Shown piece after piece: positions 49,826 to 59,906 of a stretch of 64,000 nucleotides of DNA. The DNA comes from Pararhizobium sp. YC-54. GTDB taxonomy: Bacteria; Pseudomonadota; Alphaproteobacteria; Rhizobiales; Rhizobiaceae. The DNA lies in assembly GCF_025847205.1 (NCBI RefSeq), contig NZ_JAOYTH010000011.1, positions 1 through 64,000 on the forward strand, read 5' to 3'. The translations under genes were made by a program, and so were the position numbers. Within the stretch, counting starts at the first letter, position 1. Each line of letters begins with the position of its first letter. The notes below the pieces were generated by a model. The model did not search any database, was not told the origin of the DNA, and saw only the letters and a program-made list of their open reading frames with translations.

Positions 49826-49998
49826 GTATTTATACCAAGGATCGACGATCAAAACCAATAGGATCGGCTCGATCTTCGTTTCCCGCCAGGAGAGGTTCGC
49901 AGCCGCGATGTTTTCGCATCGTGCAAGAGCCTCGACGCCGCCGGAAATGAAGAGAAGCCGACCGATCCCTGGTATGAACCCAACCAACCTTCCGGCAG

Positions 49999-51105
49999 AT
50001 GATGCAGCAGACAATGAAAACGGCCGGCGCGGCCAAACGGCTTCTTACCTGGTACGACCGGCATCATCGCGACCTGCCCTGGCGCGTCTCGCCGCCGATG
50101 GCACGCGATGGCGTGGTCGCAGACCCCTATCACGTCTGGCTGTCGGAAGTGATGCTGCAACAGACCACCGTGCAGGCGGTCAAACCCTATTTCCACAAGT
50201 TCCTGGCGCTCTGGCCGAAGGTGAGCGACCTCGCATCGGCCGATACCGAGGAGGTGATGAAGGCCTGGGCCGGTCTTGGCTACTACGCCCGCGCCCGCAA
50301 CCTGAAGAAATGCGCAGAGGCCGTGGCGCGCGACCATTCCGGCGTGTTTCCCGATACCGAGGCCGGATTGAAGGCTTTGCCGGGGATCGGCGACTATACC
50401 GCGGCGGCCGTCTCGGCCATTGCCTTCAACCGGCAGAGCGCCGTGCTCGACGGCAATGTCGAGCGGGTGGTTTCGCGGCTCTACGCGATTGAAACGCCGC
50501 TGCCTGCAGCCAAGCCGCAGATGCGGGCGCTGGTGGCAGAGATGACGCCGCAGGACCGGCCGGGCGATTTTGCGCAAGGGATGATGGATCTCGGTGCGAC
50601 GATCTGCACGCCGAAACGGCCGGCCTGCGCGCTCTGTCCGCTGAATGGCGGCTGTCTGGCCTTGAAGACGGCCGATCCGGAGACCTTTCCGCGCAAGGCG
50701 CCGAAAAAGGACAAGCCGCTGCGTGTCGGCGCCGCCTTCGTCGCCAGCGCCGCCGACGGCGCCGTCTATCTGCAGAAACGCGGCGAAACCGGCCTGCTCG
50801 GCGGCATGACGGAAGTGCCGGGCACGCCATGGACCTCGCGCATCGACGGCGACAACACGATTTCAGCCCAGCCTTTTGCCGCACCGTGGGAGCCCTGCGG
50901 AACAATCACGCATGTTTTTACGCATTTTGAGTTGCGCTTGTCGGTCTATCGGGCCAAGGTCGCCACCCAGAACAAAACAGGAAACGGCTGGTGGGAACCG
51001 CTTGCCTCTCTCAAGGCTCAGGCCCTGCCGACCGTCATGAAAAAAGCAATCGCCCAGGCTATACCGCACGCTTTCAAAGATGGCGAAGACAGCCTGGGGA
51101 ACTGA
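49999..51105 (+). CDS. mutY: A/G-specific adenine glycosylase MutY
   Basis: The enzyme has 368 residues (starts at 49999, 50002 and 50014 are all possible). It removes adenine opposite 8-oxoguanine. Present are the catalytic Glu in SEVMLQQTTV, the helix-hairpin-helix LPGIGDYTAAAV with VLDGNVERV, and the [4Fe-4S] motif CTPKRPACALCPLNGGC (C-x6-C-x2-C-x5-C). A C-terminal NUDIX-like 8-oxoG-sensing domain starts near residue 240. Confidence 0.95.
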   Translation: MMQQTMKTAGAAKRLLTWYDRHHRDLPWRVSPPMARDGVVADPYHVWLSEVMLQQTTVQAVKPYFHKFLALWPKVSDLASADTEEVMKAWAGLGYYARARNLKKCAEAVARDHSGVFPDTEAGLKALPGIGDYTAAAVSAIAFNRQSAVLDGNVERVVSRLYAIETPLPAAKPQMRALVAEMTPQDRPGDFAQGMMDLGATICTPKRPACALCPLNGGCLALKTADPETFPRKAPKKDKPLRVGAAFVASAADGAVYLQKRGETGLLGGMTEVPGTPWTSRIDGDNTISAQPFAAPWEPCGTITHVFTHFELRLSVYRAKVATQNKTGNGWWEPLASLKAQALPTVMKKAIAQAIPHAFKDGEDSLGN

Positions 51106-51116
51106 GGAAATACCCG

Positions 51117-51734
51117 ATGAGCAGCGTCGAAATCCGTCACATCGTCTTCGACATCGGCAAGGTGCTGATTCACTACGATCCGCATATTCCGTTCTCGCGA
51201 ATCATTCCCGACGAAGCCGAGCGCAAATGGTTCTTCGCCAATGTCTGCACCCATGACTGGAACATCGAGCAGGACCGCGGCCGCGGCTGGCGCGAGGCCG
51301 AAGAGCTGTTGATTGCCGAGCATCCGGCCCATGCGGACAGTATCCGCGCTTTCCGCAAATGCTGGCACGAGATGGTGCCGCATGCCTATGTCGAGTGCGT
51401 TTCGATCATGGAAAGCCTGATCGCCAAGGGCTATGACGTCACCCTGCTGACCAATTTCGCCTCCGACACATTCAAGGAAGCACAAAAGTTGTATCCCTTC
51501 CTGACCCTGCCGCGCGGCGTGACGGTTTCAGGCGACGCCCGGCTGATCAAGCCGGATGTGGCGATCTATGAGACCCATGCCAAATCCTTCGGGCTCGATC
51601 CGGCCGCGACACTGTTCATCGACGACAGCATGCCCAATGTCGAGGGTGCGCGTGCCGCCGGATGGCATGCCGTGCATTACACCGATCCGCAGACGCTGCA
51701 ATCCGATCTTCTGGCCTATGGGCTGGCGGTATGA
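51117..51734 (+). CDS. HAD-superfamily hydrolase
   Basis: The 205-residue protein starts MSSVEIRHIVFDIGKVLIHYD behind GAGGAAA. Motif I reads FDIGKVL, with Gly where the second Asp of DxD is usual. Motif II is TLLTNFA. Motif III lies near GDARLIKPD. Motif IV is FIDDSMPNVEGA. The DIGKVL form is common in this subgroup (epoxide-hydrolase/YihX-like). The substrate is unknown. It overlaps the next gene by 4 bases. Confidence 0.87.
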   Translation: MSSVEIRHIVFDIGKVLIHYDPHIPFSRIIPDEAERKWFFANVCTHDWNIEQDRGRGWREAEELLIAEHPAHADSIRAFRKCWHEMVPHAYVECVSIMESLIAKGYDVTLLTNFASDTFKEAQKLYPFLTLPRGVTVSGDARLIKPDVAIYETHAKSFGLDPAATLFIDDSMPNVEGARAAGWHAVHYTDPQTLQSDLLAYGLAV

Positions 51735-52105
51735 CGACGGGGATGAGCATGCCCTTCGACCCCGCCGCTGCGACCGAGCGTTTTCATGCCATGATCGGCG
51801 ATCTTGATTTTGCTGCCATCGAAGATTTCTTCGCCGATGACGCAACCTATTCTTCCGGCAAGGTCGGCGGGCTGAAGGGACGCGCCGATATCATGGCGGC
51901 GTTCCGGCGCTATTTTGCCGAGTATCCCGACCAGGTTGCCGAAGACAGCCTGATCGAATCCGTATCCCCGCTCGCGGCGCGGGCCGTCTGGCGCCTCAGC
52001 GCCACCAGCGCCTCAACCGGCAAGCCTCTTGTCCGCCGGGGCGAGGAAACCATCACCTTCAACGATCAGGGCAAAATCGTCCGTGTCGATGTCACCGATT
52101 TCTGA
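51731..52105 (+). CDS. NTF2-like/SnoaL-type protein
   Basis: The 124-residue protein starts MTTGMSMPFDPAAATERFHAM, overlapping the HAD gene by ATGA. The SnoaL/NTF2 cone pattern includes FAAIEDFFADDATYSSGKV, GRADIMAAFRRYF and ETITFNDQGKIVRVDV. It may bind or isomerise a small molecule. It is translated with the HAD gene. Confidence 0.8.
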   Translation: MTTGMSMPFDPAAATERFHAMIGDLDFAAIEDFFADDATYSSGKVGGLKGRADIMAAFRRYFAEYPDQVAEDSLIESVSPLAARAVWRLSATSASTGKPLVRRGEETITFNDQGKIVRVDVTDF

Positions 52106-52226
52106 CATCAAAAGCCCTTTTTGAAACCACCAAAGCGCCGCAATTGGTTCAGCTGTCATTCACCTTATCGGCTGCATGATCAGCCTCGAAATTCAGAATT
52201 GCAACTCACCGAAAGGTCGCGTTTCC

Positions 52227-53327
52227 ATGGCAAGAATTATTATTGATGGCACCAATAGCAACAATTACATTGTCCAGAGCGACTACAGCACACGTCCCGT
52301 GGACATCTATGGCTATGGTGGCAACGACACCATCTACCTGAACGTCACCAGCAGCTATGGCGGCGATAACTATGTCAGCGCCGGCACCGGCGACGACAAG
52401 GTCGTCAATTATTTCGAAGGTGGCAACGACATCTACCTCGGTGACGGCAACGATCTCTACATTGCGGACATCAGCGCAGGCGACAGCAACGACTATGACA
52501 TCGTCCGCGGAGGCTATGGCAACGACCGCTTCGAAGTCGATAGCGAGCGCAGCGACTATTACGGCGATGCCGGCAACGATACCTTCCTGTCTGTCGGCGT
52601 GGACAACTATTTCAACGGCGGCTCCGGTACCGACACGATCAGCTACCGGTTGCAGGACGATTATGCGTCGCAGCGCGGCAAGGGCGTCACCATCGACCTT
52701 GGCAGGCAGTGGGCTTCCACCACGAGCGGTCACAAGGAAACCCTGATCAGCATCGAGAATGCCATTGGCACCAACGCAGGCCACGATGACATCACCGGCA
52801 GCTCGGGCCGCAATATCTTGCAGGGTCTTGGCGGAAACGACATTCTTGACGGCCTCGGCGGCAATGACGACCTTTATGGCGGCGCCGGCAATGACGATCT
52901 CTACGGCGGTACCGGCGACGACGATCTGGTGGGCGGTTCGGGCGATGACGACCTGGTGGGCGATTCCGGCGTTGATTATCTCGCCGGCGGTTCGGGCTTC
53001 GACTTCCTCAGCGGCGGCACCGGTGCCGATATCTTCGACTTCAACTCTGCCGGTGAATCGGTCGTCGGCAGCAGGCGCGATATCATCAGTGATTTCCACC
53101 GCTCGGAACTGGACGTCGTGGATCTGCGGTCGATCGATGCCAATGAAAACAGCCTTGGCAACCAGAACTTCAAGTTCATCGGCGGCCAGTCGTTCCATGG
53201 TACCCCAGGCGAGCTGCGGTTCAGCGGCGGCGTCGTCTCCGGCGATACCGACGGCGACGGCTATTCCGACTTCCAGATCAAGATGAACGGCGTCACCAGG
53301 ATGTATGCCGACGATTTCGTTCTGTAA
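52227..53327 (+). CDS. RTX calcium-binding protein (RTX3)
   Basis: The 366-residue acidic protein starts MARIIIDGTNSNNYIV; ATG 52227 has AAAGG upstream and ATG 52176 is less likely. Degenerate repeats at about 35-150 precede a dense RTX block at about 205-275 (LGGNDILDGLGGNDDLYGGAG in part). The C-terminal part, with GQSFHGTPGELRFSGG and ending YADDFVL, resembles that of RTX1. It has no Sec signal; type I secretion is likely. A terminator follows. Confidence 0.87.
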   Translation: MARIIIDGTNSNNYIVQSDYSTRPVDIYGYGGNDTIYLNVTSSYGGDNYVSAGTGDDKVVNYFEGGNDIYLGDGNDLYIADISAGDSNDYDIVRGGYGNDRFEVDSERSDYYGDAGNDTFLSVGVDNYFNGGSGTDTISYRLQDDYASQRGKGVTIDLGRQWASTTSGHKETLISIENAIGTNAGHDDITGSSGRNILQGLGGNDILDGLGGNDDLYGGAGNDDLYGGTGDDDLVGGSGDDDLVGDSGVDYLAGGSGFDFLSGGTGADIFDFNSAGESVVGSRRDIISDFHRSELDVVDLRSIDANENSLGNQNFKFIGGQSFHGTPGELRFSGGVVSGDTDGDGYSDFQIKMNGVTRMYADDFVL

Positions 53328-53354
53328 GCCGAAGACATTTGACAGCCATCAGAG

Positions 53355-53388
53355 AGGAGTTCCGCCCCGGCGGGGCTCCTTTCTTTTT
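53355..53388 (+). terminator. Rho-independent terminator of RTX3
   Basis: A GGAG..CCGCC/GGCGG..CTCC stem is followed by TTTCTTTTT, 28 bp after the stop. Confidence 0.75.
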
Positions 53389-53403
53389 GATCGGCACAAA
53401 CAG

Positions 53404-53437
53404 AAACGCCCAGGATCATCGCTGATCCTGGGCGTTT
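53404..53437. terminator. Strong symmetric hairpin (bidirectional terminator-like)
   Basis: A perfect 15-bp stem, AAACGCCCAGGATCA/TGATCCTGGGCGTTT, has the 4-base loop TCGC. It lies between the convergent RTX3 and ccrM genes and could stop transcripts from either side. Confidence 0.6.
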
Positions 53438-53724
53438 AAGTCTTCGTCCGGGACTGAAGGTACGAAACCGGACGAAAACTATCTCTGAACCGGGCGGCTT
53501 TCGCCGCGCCGTTCGGCAATCTACGGGCCTGCCCGCGCGCCTCGCGTGGTTGATCACACGGTCGTCCTGCCTGGCGGCCAGACTACGGCGGGATGGTTAA
53601 ATTGTTCTAAAGAAGCGCGCATGCCGCAATCCGGCACAGAAATACGTCGGGTCGTGTGCTATGGCGTCATGAATAACGCGCGGGCGCTGTAAGGCGGCGC
53701 CAAATCTGACGGGCCTTGACATGC

Positions 53725-53757
53725 AAACGCCGCGCATCCCATCGGGAGCGCGGCGTT
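53725..53757 (-). terminator. Probable terminator of ccrM
   Basis: AACGCCGCGC and GCGCGGCGTT form a 10-bp stem with an internal CCC/GGG extension, 25 bp after the ccrM stop. The T-run is short (TTTGC). Confidence 0.5.
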
Positions 53758-53781
53758 CCGGCATTTATCGGCTGCGGTTGA

Positions 53782-54924
<1,143 letters not shown>

Positions 54925-54957
54925 CTACGCTTACTCGGAACTGATTTCAGCCCTTAT

Positions 54958-54977
54958 GGTTACCGAACTTGGTTACC
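54958..54977. promoter_or_regulatory. Direct repeat in the ccrM promoter region
   Basis: GGTTACC-GAACTT-GGTTACC (plus strand) is a 7-bp direct repeat at 13-bp spacing, 46-65 bp before the ccrM start. On the ccrM strand it reads GGTAACC twice. It could bind a tandem-site regulator; it is not a clean CtrA box (TTAA-N7-TTAA). Confidence 0.35.
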
Positions 54978-55056
54978 AAATGCTGAAGGGCGCGGAAAAT
55001 TTGCGAAATGATACAGCAGGATGGAAACCGCGGCATTGATGCGATATCCTGCTTTC

Positions 55057-55353
55057 ATGGACCGAAGCGACGCCATAACAAGACTACGGGAGCGAGCCGA
55101 CACCGTCCGTGGGATGGGTGCCACCGCGCTCTATCTTTTCGGCTCGACAGTTCGAGACACGGCGTCTCCCATCAGCGACCTCGACCTATTCATCGACTAT
55201 GATCAAAAAAGCCGATTTAACGCCTTTGACCTGATCGGCATTAAACTTTTTTTGGAAACGGAGTTAGCCATGCCGGTTGACATCACAACCCGGGACGGGC
55301 TGCATCCGATTCTGAAATCTGAGATCGAACAATCCGCCGTGCGGGTTTTTTGA
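55057..55353 (+). CDS. MntA-like minimal nucleotidyltransferase (antitoxin)
   Basis: The 98-residue protein starts MDRSDAITRLRERADTV. The MNT signature GSx10DxD is present (GS-TVRDTASPIS-DLD), followed by a third acidic residue in PVDITT. MntA proteins AMPylate and neutralise HEPN toxins. The stop overlaps the HEPN gene start (TGATG), the standard MntA/HepT arrangement. Confidence 0.87.
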   Translation: MDRSDAITRLRERADTVRGMGATALYLFGSTVRDTASPISDLDLFIDYDQKSRFNAFDLIGIKLFLETELAMPVDITTRDGLHPILKSEIEQSAVRVF

Positions 55354-55700
55354 TGGCGCGGGAGTTCCGCCATGCGCTTGGCGATATGCTTGATGCCATT
55401 ACCGGCATCGAGCGGGCGATCGCCGGCAAAACATTCGAGGACTATCAAGCCGATTGGCTTCTGAAACACGCCGTGCAACGGGCGATAGAAATCATATCAG
55501 AGGCAAGCCGGGCCCTCCCCGACGAAGTCAAGGACATCCGACGGGAAATTCCCTGGCCGCAGGTCCGGACGATTGGCAACGTGCTGCGGCACGAATATCA
55601 CGGGCTGTCTGATAGGATCATTTGGGGCGTTGTGATCGACGAACTGCCCGCCCTGAAAGCTGCAATCGTGGCGCTGAACAAAAAATTCAGCGCGCCGTAG
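55353..55700 (+). CDS. HepT-like HEPN (DUF86) toxin
   Basis: The 115-residue protein starts MAREFRHALGDMLDAITGIE. The HEPN catalytic RX4-6H motif is RTIGNVLRHEY, with the downstream Tyr that MntA AMPylates. It acts as an RNase when free. Translation is coupled to the MNT gene by a one-base overlap. Confidence 0.87.
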   Translation: MAREFRHALGDMLDAITGIERAIAGKTFEDYQADWLLKHAVQRAIEIISEASRALPDEVKDIRREIPWPQVRTIGNVLRHEYHGLSDRIIWGVVIDELPALKAAIVALNKKFSAP

Positions 55701-55788
55701 TTTTCGCTATCGAGCCAGCAATGCACTGTCACCCAGAGAGGGCAAAGTTGAAAGCTGGCCCTGATCGGATAGTTCCCCATTGTCATGC

Positions 55789-56154
55789 CTATCGTTCCTG
55801 TCCTTTCCTCATGGCATGAAACTCCCGGCTATCCTCCGGCGCCTCGTCCCGTTCCCTCATGCCGTAATCACGGATGACGCCGGCGATGCGCAGGCGGTAA
55901 TCGGCGAAGGTGCCGTTGCGGCCGGCTTGCTGGGCTGCCCGATGTTCCGGGCCGTTGCGCCAGGTGGCGATCGCCGCCTCGTCGCGCCAGAATGACAGGG
56001 ACAGGATCTTGCCCGGCATCTTCAGGCTTTCGAACCGCTCGATCGACAGGAAGCCGTCGATCTTGTCGAGTTTGGCGTGAAGCTGGGCAGCGAGATCCAG
56101 ATAGGTGCTACGCCGGCCATAGACCGGCGTCACCTCGAAGATGACGGCGATCAC
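55789..56154 (-). CDS. Antibiotic biosynthesis monooxygenase (ABM) domain protein
   Basis: The 121-residue protein starts with GTG at 56154. It has the ABM ferredoxin-like pattern MIAVIFEVTPVYGRRSTYLDLAAQL (part), IDGFLSIERFES and SLSFWRDEAAIATWRNGPEHRAAQQAG (part). Such proteins bind or oxidise small aromatic or haem-like ligands. It overlaps the NIPSNAP-family gene by 4 bases. Confidence 0.85.
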   Translation of the reverse strand: MIAVIFEVTPVYGRRSTYLDLAAQLHAKLDKIDGFLSIERFESLKMPGKILSLSFWRDEAAIATWRNGPEHRAAQQAGRNGTFADYRLRIAGVIRDYGMRERDEAPEDSREFHAMRKGQER

Positions 56155-56495
56155 GACGCGATCCCGCCGACAGGCTGACCCTTTGCATGCGGCGCAGAAA
56201 TGTTCTTCAGGAAAATCCGGTCCTCCTTGAGGATGAAGCGCTCCTTCCTGGCGAATTCGTAGTTTTCGATGCCGAGCGGATCGGCGGCAAGATTTGCGCG
56301 GTAGACCTCGTAGGCGGCGAGGTTTTCGATGTTGTAGGCGGCATAGGCTGTCGTGGCCGAGCCTTCATGCGGGCCGAAATAACCGATCAGATCGGCGCCG
56401 TTGCGCGGGATCACTTGCCCCCAGTTGCGGGCATAGATGGCGAATTCCTCGCGCTTGAACGGGTCGATCTCGTAGCGGATGAAGCAGGTGATCAT
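56151..56495 (-). CDS. NIPSNAP-family protein
   Basis: The 114-residue protein starts MITCFIRYEIDPFKREEFAIYA behind AAGGAAAAG. The dimeric alpha/beta-barrel NIPSNAP pattern continues with WGQVIPRNGADLIGYFGPHEG and AYAAYNIENLAAYEVYR. It is the first gene of a two-gene operon with the ABM gene, divergent from an ArsR regulator. Confidence 0.85.
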   Translation of the reverse strand: MITCFIRYEIDPFKREEFAIYARNWGQVIPRNGADLIGYFGPHEGSATTAYAAYNIENLAAYEVYRANLAADPLGIENYEFARKERFILKEDRIFLKNISAPHAKGQPVGGIAS

Positions 56496-56569
56496 CGTCT
56501 TTTCCTTGTCAGTCGAGCCGGGCCGTCGTGGCCTGGCGATGATCTTTTTTGCCATCTTGAATGGGCGCG

Positions 56570-56593
56570 ATGCTTCGGTTACGGTCGAAGTAT
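56570..56593. promoter_or_regulatory. Dyad in the NIPSNAP/ArsR divergent promoter
   Basis: ATGCTTCG-GTTACGGT-CGAAGTAT has 8-base arms matching at 7 positions. It overlaps the start of the ArsR gene and faces the NIPSNAP-ABM operon, so it may be its operator. Confidence 0.4.
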
Positions 56594-57320
56594 GAAAGAA
56601 GGACCGGACATTGCCCAGATCGGATCGCTGATTGGCGACCCCGCCCGCGCCAACATGCTGACTGCGCTCACAGGCGGCAAGGCGTTGACGGCGACGGAGC
56701 TTGCCGGGACGGCGGGGATCACGCTGCAGACGGCCAGTTCTCATCTGTCCAAGCTCGAGGCTGGCGGCCTGATCGCCCAGCGCAAGCAGGGGCGGCACCG
56801 CTATTTCACCCTTGCCGATGACGATGTCGGGCTGATGATCGAGGGCCTGATGGGTTTTGCGGCCTATCGCGGCTTCACCCGCCATCGCACCGGCCCCAAG
56901 GACCCGGCGCTGCGCAAGGCCCGCGTCTGCTACAATCACCTGGCGGGCGATTATGGCGTGCGCATGCTTGATAGTCTGGTTGCCGAGGAAGTCATCGCCG
57001 GTGTCGGCGACAAGCTGCAACTGACGCCGTCAGGCGAAGGCAAGATGACGGCGCTCGGCATCGACCTTCCGGCGCTGGTGAGATCCAGACGCCCGGTCTG
57101 CCGCGCCTGCCTCGACTGGAGCGAACGCCGCTCCCATCTGTCCGGATCGCTCGGCCAGGCGCTTTTGACCCTCTTCCTCGACAAGGGCTGGGCCAGGCGC
57201 GAACCCGACAGCCGCGCCGTGCGCTTTACCGGCACCGGCGAAAAGGAATTCGCCAGGCTGTTCCCCCTGCCCGCACCGTCAGCCGTCGAGCGGCACGACC
57301 AGCACACCGTCGAAGCCTGA
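56592..57320 (+). CDS. ArsR-family winged-helix regulator
   Basis: The 242-residue protein starts MKEGPDIAQIGSLIGDPARANML. The ArsR HTH has ELAGTAGITLQTASSHLSKLEAGGLI (part) and KQGRHRYFTLADDDV. The long C-terminal part carries CRACLDWSERRSHLSG, a two-Cys segment also seen in related rhizobial regulators. It may control the divergent NIPSNAP-ABM pair. Its 3' end overlaps the convergent DUF1284 gene by 42 bp. Confidence 0.87.
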   Translation: MKEGPDIAQIGSLIGDPARANMLTALTGGKALTATELAGTAGITLQTASSHLSKLEAGGLIAQRKQGRHRYFTLADDDVGLMIEGLMGFAAYRGFTRHRTGPKDPALRKARVCYNHLAGDYGVRMLDSLVAEEVIAGVGDKLQLTPSGEGKMTALGIDLPALVRSRRPVCRACLDWSERRSHLSGSLGQALLTLFLDKGWARREPDSRAVRFTGTGEKEFARLFPLPAPSAVERHDQHTVEA

Positions 57321-57710
57321 AGCGGCAATGCCGGTGCACAGCGGCGACCATTCGCAGCGCGCGCAGCCCTCGCGGATTGAGCCTGCAGAAAAAGCCTCAC
57401 GCATGCGCTTCAGAAAATCCGTGTCCGGACGGATCGAGGCGCCGGGGCCGGCGGGCACCTTGAGCAAAGCCTCCACCGCTTGCCACGCCTTCAAATCCCG
57501 CTCCGTCACGCTGTCGCACAGACAGTGATGGTCAGCCTCACCCAGCATCGGCGCGCAGACATCGTCCGGCCCTTCGACCACAAGAATATCCTCGCCCGCG
57601 GACAGGCGGGCGGCGATGCGGATGTAGTTTTCGGTAAACGCCTGCGTGTATCCCCGGCCGACGAAGGTCAGCATGCAGAGGAGGTGATGCGGGCGCAGGC
57701 GAATGGTCAT
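57279..57710 (-). CDS. DUF1284 protein
   Basis: The 143-residue protein starts MTIRLRPHHLLCMLTFVGRGYTQ. The DUF1284 set includes the N-terminal RPHHLLC and cysteines in DDVCAPM, HHCLCDSV and GCARCEWSPLC. These may form a metal or Fe-S site. The function is not known. Confidence 0.85.
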   Translation of the reverse strand: MTIRLRPHHLLCMLTFVGRGYTQAFTENYIRIAARLSAGEDILVVEGPDDVCAPMLGEADHHCLCDSVTERDLKAWQAVEALLKVPAGPGASIRPDTDFLKRMREAFSAGSIREGCARCEWSPLCTGIAASGFDGVLVVPLDG

Positions 57711-57934
57711 GGGAACCTTACAGGAATAACACAAATGCGACGCGATACGACAATGCTAACTGCGGCAACCTATGCCCCTTGCGGACATGAGGCTCGCCTA
57801 ATTCGGTGACTTCGTGCAACAGAAGGTGGTGCATACTAACCGTTTTACGTCATTTTCGGGCTCTCTGTCACGTCATCGTCGTACACGATGCCTACCGACC
57901 ACGCGACCACTTCCGCTCACTTTGAGGCCGTTCC

Positions 57935-59005
57935 ATGAGATTGCACCAACCACGCATCGCTGTCATCGGTGCAGGCATAATCGGTTCGGCCATCACCTAT
58001 AACCTTGCCATCCGCGGCGCGAACGTCTTGCTGCTGGATGAAAGTCCGAAACCGGGTTCCGGCGTCACAGGTCGCGCCTTTGGTTGGATCAACGTCATTA
58101 ATGGCACACCCGGCCATGCCAGCTACGCGCTTTGGCGCGAGGCCGTTGCCGAGTATCAGCTTCTGAAATCTGCCTTGCCGGAAGCTTTGTCCGATGCCCG
58201 CGCGGGTTCGCTGACATGGAGAGCGACACCACAAGAGACCGAGCAACTTGCCGATCTCCATAAGCGCGCCGGTGAGGACGTCGAGTTGTTGAAACGGAGT
58301 GTCGTTGCCGAATGGGAACCGCGCCTGCGCCGGGTGCCGGAATGCGCGGTCTTCTCACGCAATGATCTCGCTCTCGACCCGAAACGACTGGCTGGAACCT
58401 ATGTCGCCGCCGCCCTTGCCGCGGGCGCCTCGGCCCGCTTTGATGAAAAGGTCGCCGCCATCGAAACCGCAAACGGTCGGGTGACCGGCATCCGGGTTTC
58501 AGATGGCACCCTCAAGGCCGACGTCATTGTGATGGCAGCTGGAAGCGCCACCAATGTGCTTGTGGGCGAGCTCGGTATCGATACTGGCATTGAGACTTCT
58601 CCAGCGTTGCTCCTCCGGTATACCTGCAGCATGCCTGTCGTTGGCCGCATCCTGCGTGGACCGCGTCTGGAAGTTCGCCAAGCCGGCGACAACACGCTTC
58701 TCGTCGCAAAATCCTATGTCGAAAACGGTGCAGAGAATGGCCCGCAGGCGATTGGAGAGCGGACATTGGCAGTGATGAAGGACGAGTTGGATTTGCCTGA
58801 CAACGTCATGCTGGCAAGCGCTGAGGTCGGCGACCGTCCGATCTTCGCTGACGGCTTGCCGCGCCTTGGTTTTTTGCCACAGGTGCACGGTCTTTATGTC
58901 GCGGCGGGCCACCCCGGCGTCATTCTAGCGCCGCTAGTCGGTCGCCTCACCGCAGAGGAAATAGTCGACGGACGGAGGAACGCACTTATACCCGGTCCCA
59001 AATGA
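57935..59005 (+). CDS. FAD-dependent oxidoreductase (DAO/glycine oxidase family)
   Basis: The 356-residue flavoprotein has the N-terminal dinucleotide fold IAVIGAGIIGSAITYNLAIRG. SGVTGRAFGWIN and the C-terminal LYVAAGHPGVILAPLVGRLTAEEI follow, the DAO-family pattern. It probably oxidises an amine or amino acid; the substrate is not evident. GAGGCC precedes the ATG. Confidence 0.83.
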   Translation: MRLHQPRIAVIGAGIIGSAITYNLAIRGANVLLLDESPKPGSGVTGRAFGWINVINGTPGHASYALWREAVAEYQLLKSALPEALSDARAGSLTWRATPQETEQLADLHKRAGEDVELLKRSVVAEWEPRLRRVPECAVFSRNDLALDPKRLAGTYVAAALAAGASARFDEKVAAIETANGRVTGIRVSDGTLKADVIVMAAGSATNVLVGELGIDTGIETSPALLLRYTCSMPVVGRILRGPRLEVRQAGDNTLLVAKSYVENGAENGPQAIGERTLAVMKDELDLPDNVMLASAEVGDRPIFADGLPRLGFLPQVHGLYVAAGHPGVILAPLVGRLTAEEIVDGRRNALIPGPK

Positions 59006-59210
59006 GCTGCTTTGGGAGGAGGTGCCGTACCTGTTTACGCTTCTAGCGAAAACCACCCCTCGCCTTCACTCCAGCCAAATAGCCGGAATCGCGGCCTGGC
59101 CATTCAGGCTACGCCGCCCCTTCCCGCATACCAGCTTCCCGCTTCGTGTGGTTGAGCTTTGGGGCCGCATCGTGTACATGGCCACCATCTCCCCCAAGGA
59201 CACTCCCGGC

Positions 59211-59906
59211 ATGACCAGCATTGATCTCATCATCTTCGACTGCGACGGCGTTCTCGTCGATTCGGAAATCATCGCCAGCGAGGTCGAAGCCGGGCTTCTG
59301 ACCGAGGCCGGTTATCCGATCAGCACCGAGGAAATGGCCGAGCGCTTCGCCGGCATGACCTGGCACAACACCCTGCTTGCCATCGAGAAAGAATCCGACA
59401 TTCCGCTTTCGGCAACCCTGATCACCAGGAACGAGGCCATCCTCGACAAGCGGCTGGCCAGTGACGTTGAGATCGTCGACGGAGTCAAGCCGATGCTTGC
59501 GCAACTCAAGCTGCCGCATTGCATCTGCTCGAACTCGACCTCGGCGCGCCTTGCCATGATGCTCGCCAAGGTCGGCATCAAGGATCATTTCGGCAAGCAT
59601 ATCTATTCGGCCCGCGATCTCGGCGAAGACCGGGTCAAGCCGAAGCCGGACATCTTCCTGCACGGCGCCAAGCAGTTCGGCGTCGATCCCTCGCGCGTCC
59701 TGGTGATCGAGGATTCCGTCCACGGCATCCATGGCGCCATCGCGGCCGGCATGCGCGTCGTCGGCTTCACCGGCGCCTCGCACAGCTATCCCTCGCATGC
59801 CGACAAGCTGACCGAAGCGGGCGCGGAAACTGTCATTTCGCGCATGAGTGCGCTGCCGGGCGTCATTGCGGCACTGTCTGAATGGTCGGAAGCGCTGACG
59901 GCGTGA
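59211..59906 (+). CDS. HAD-superfamily phosphatase (beta-PGM/GPH-like)
   Basis: The 231-residue protein starts MTSIDLIIFDCDGVLVDSE, motif I DCDGVLVDS. ICSNSTSARL is motif II, VKPKPDIFLHGAK motif III and VIEDSVHGIHGAIAAGM motif IV. The alpha-helical cap after motif I marks the phosphoglucomutase/phosphatase subgroup. A further upstream ATG at 59178 is possible but lacks a ribosome site. Its 3' end was copied into the tandem duplication downstream. Confidence 0.88.
   Translation: MTSIDLIIFDCDGVLVDSEIIASEVEAGLLTEAGYPISTEEMAERFAGMTWHNTLLAIEKESDIPLSATLITRNEAILDKRLASDVEIVDGVKPMLAQLKLPHCICSNSTSARLAMMLAKVGIKDHFGKHIYSARDLGEDRVKPKPDIFLHGAKQFGVDPSRVLVIEDSVHGIHGAIAAGMRVVGFTGASHSYPSHADKLTEAGAETVISRMSALPGVIAALSEWSEALTA

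Larger units (their letters stand above)
53328..53781. other. Intergenic region with terminators, otherwise empty
   Basis: These 454 bases between RTX3 and ccrM hold terminator hairpins at 53355-53388, 53404-53437 and 53725-53757. Between about 53440 and 53720 I see no ORF or repeat. Confidence 0.6.

Noticed and set aside
54958..54977. A CtrA box upstream of ccrM
   Set aside because: The repeats are GGTTACC at 13-bp spacing and lack the TTAA half-sites at 11-bp spacing; kept only as an unassigned direct repeat.
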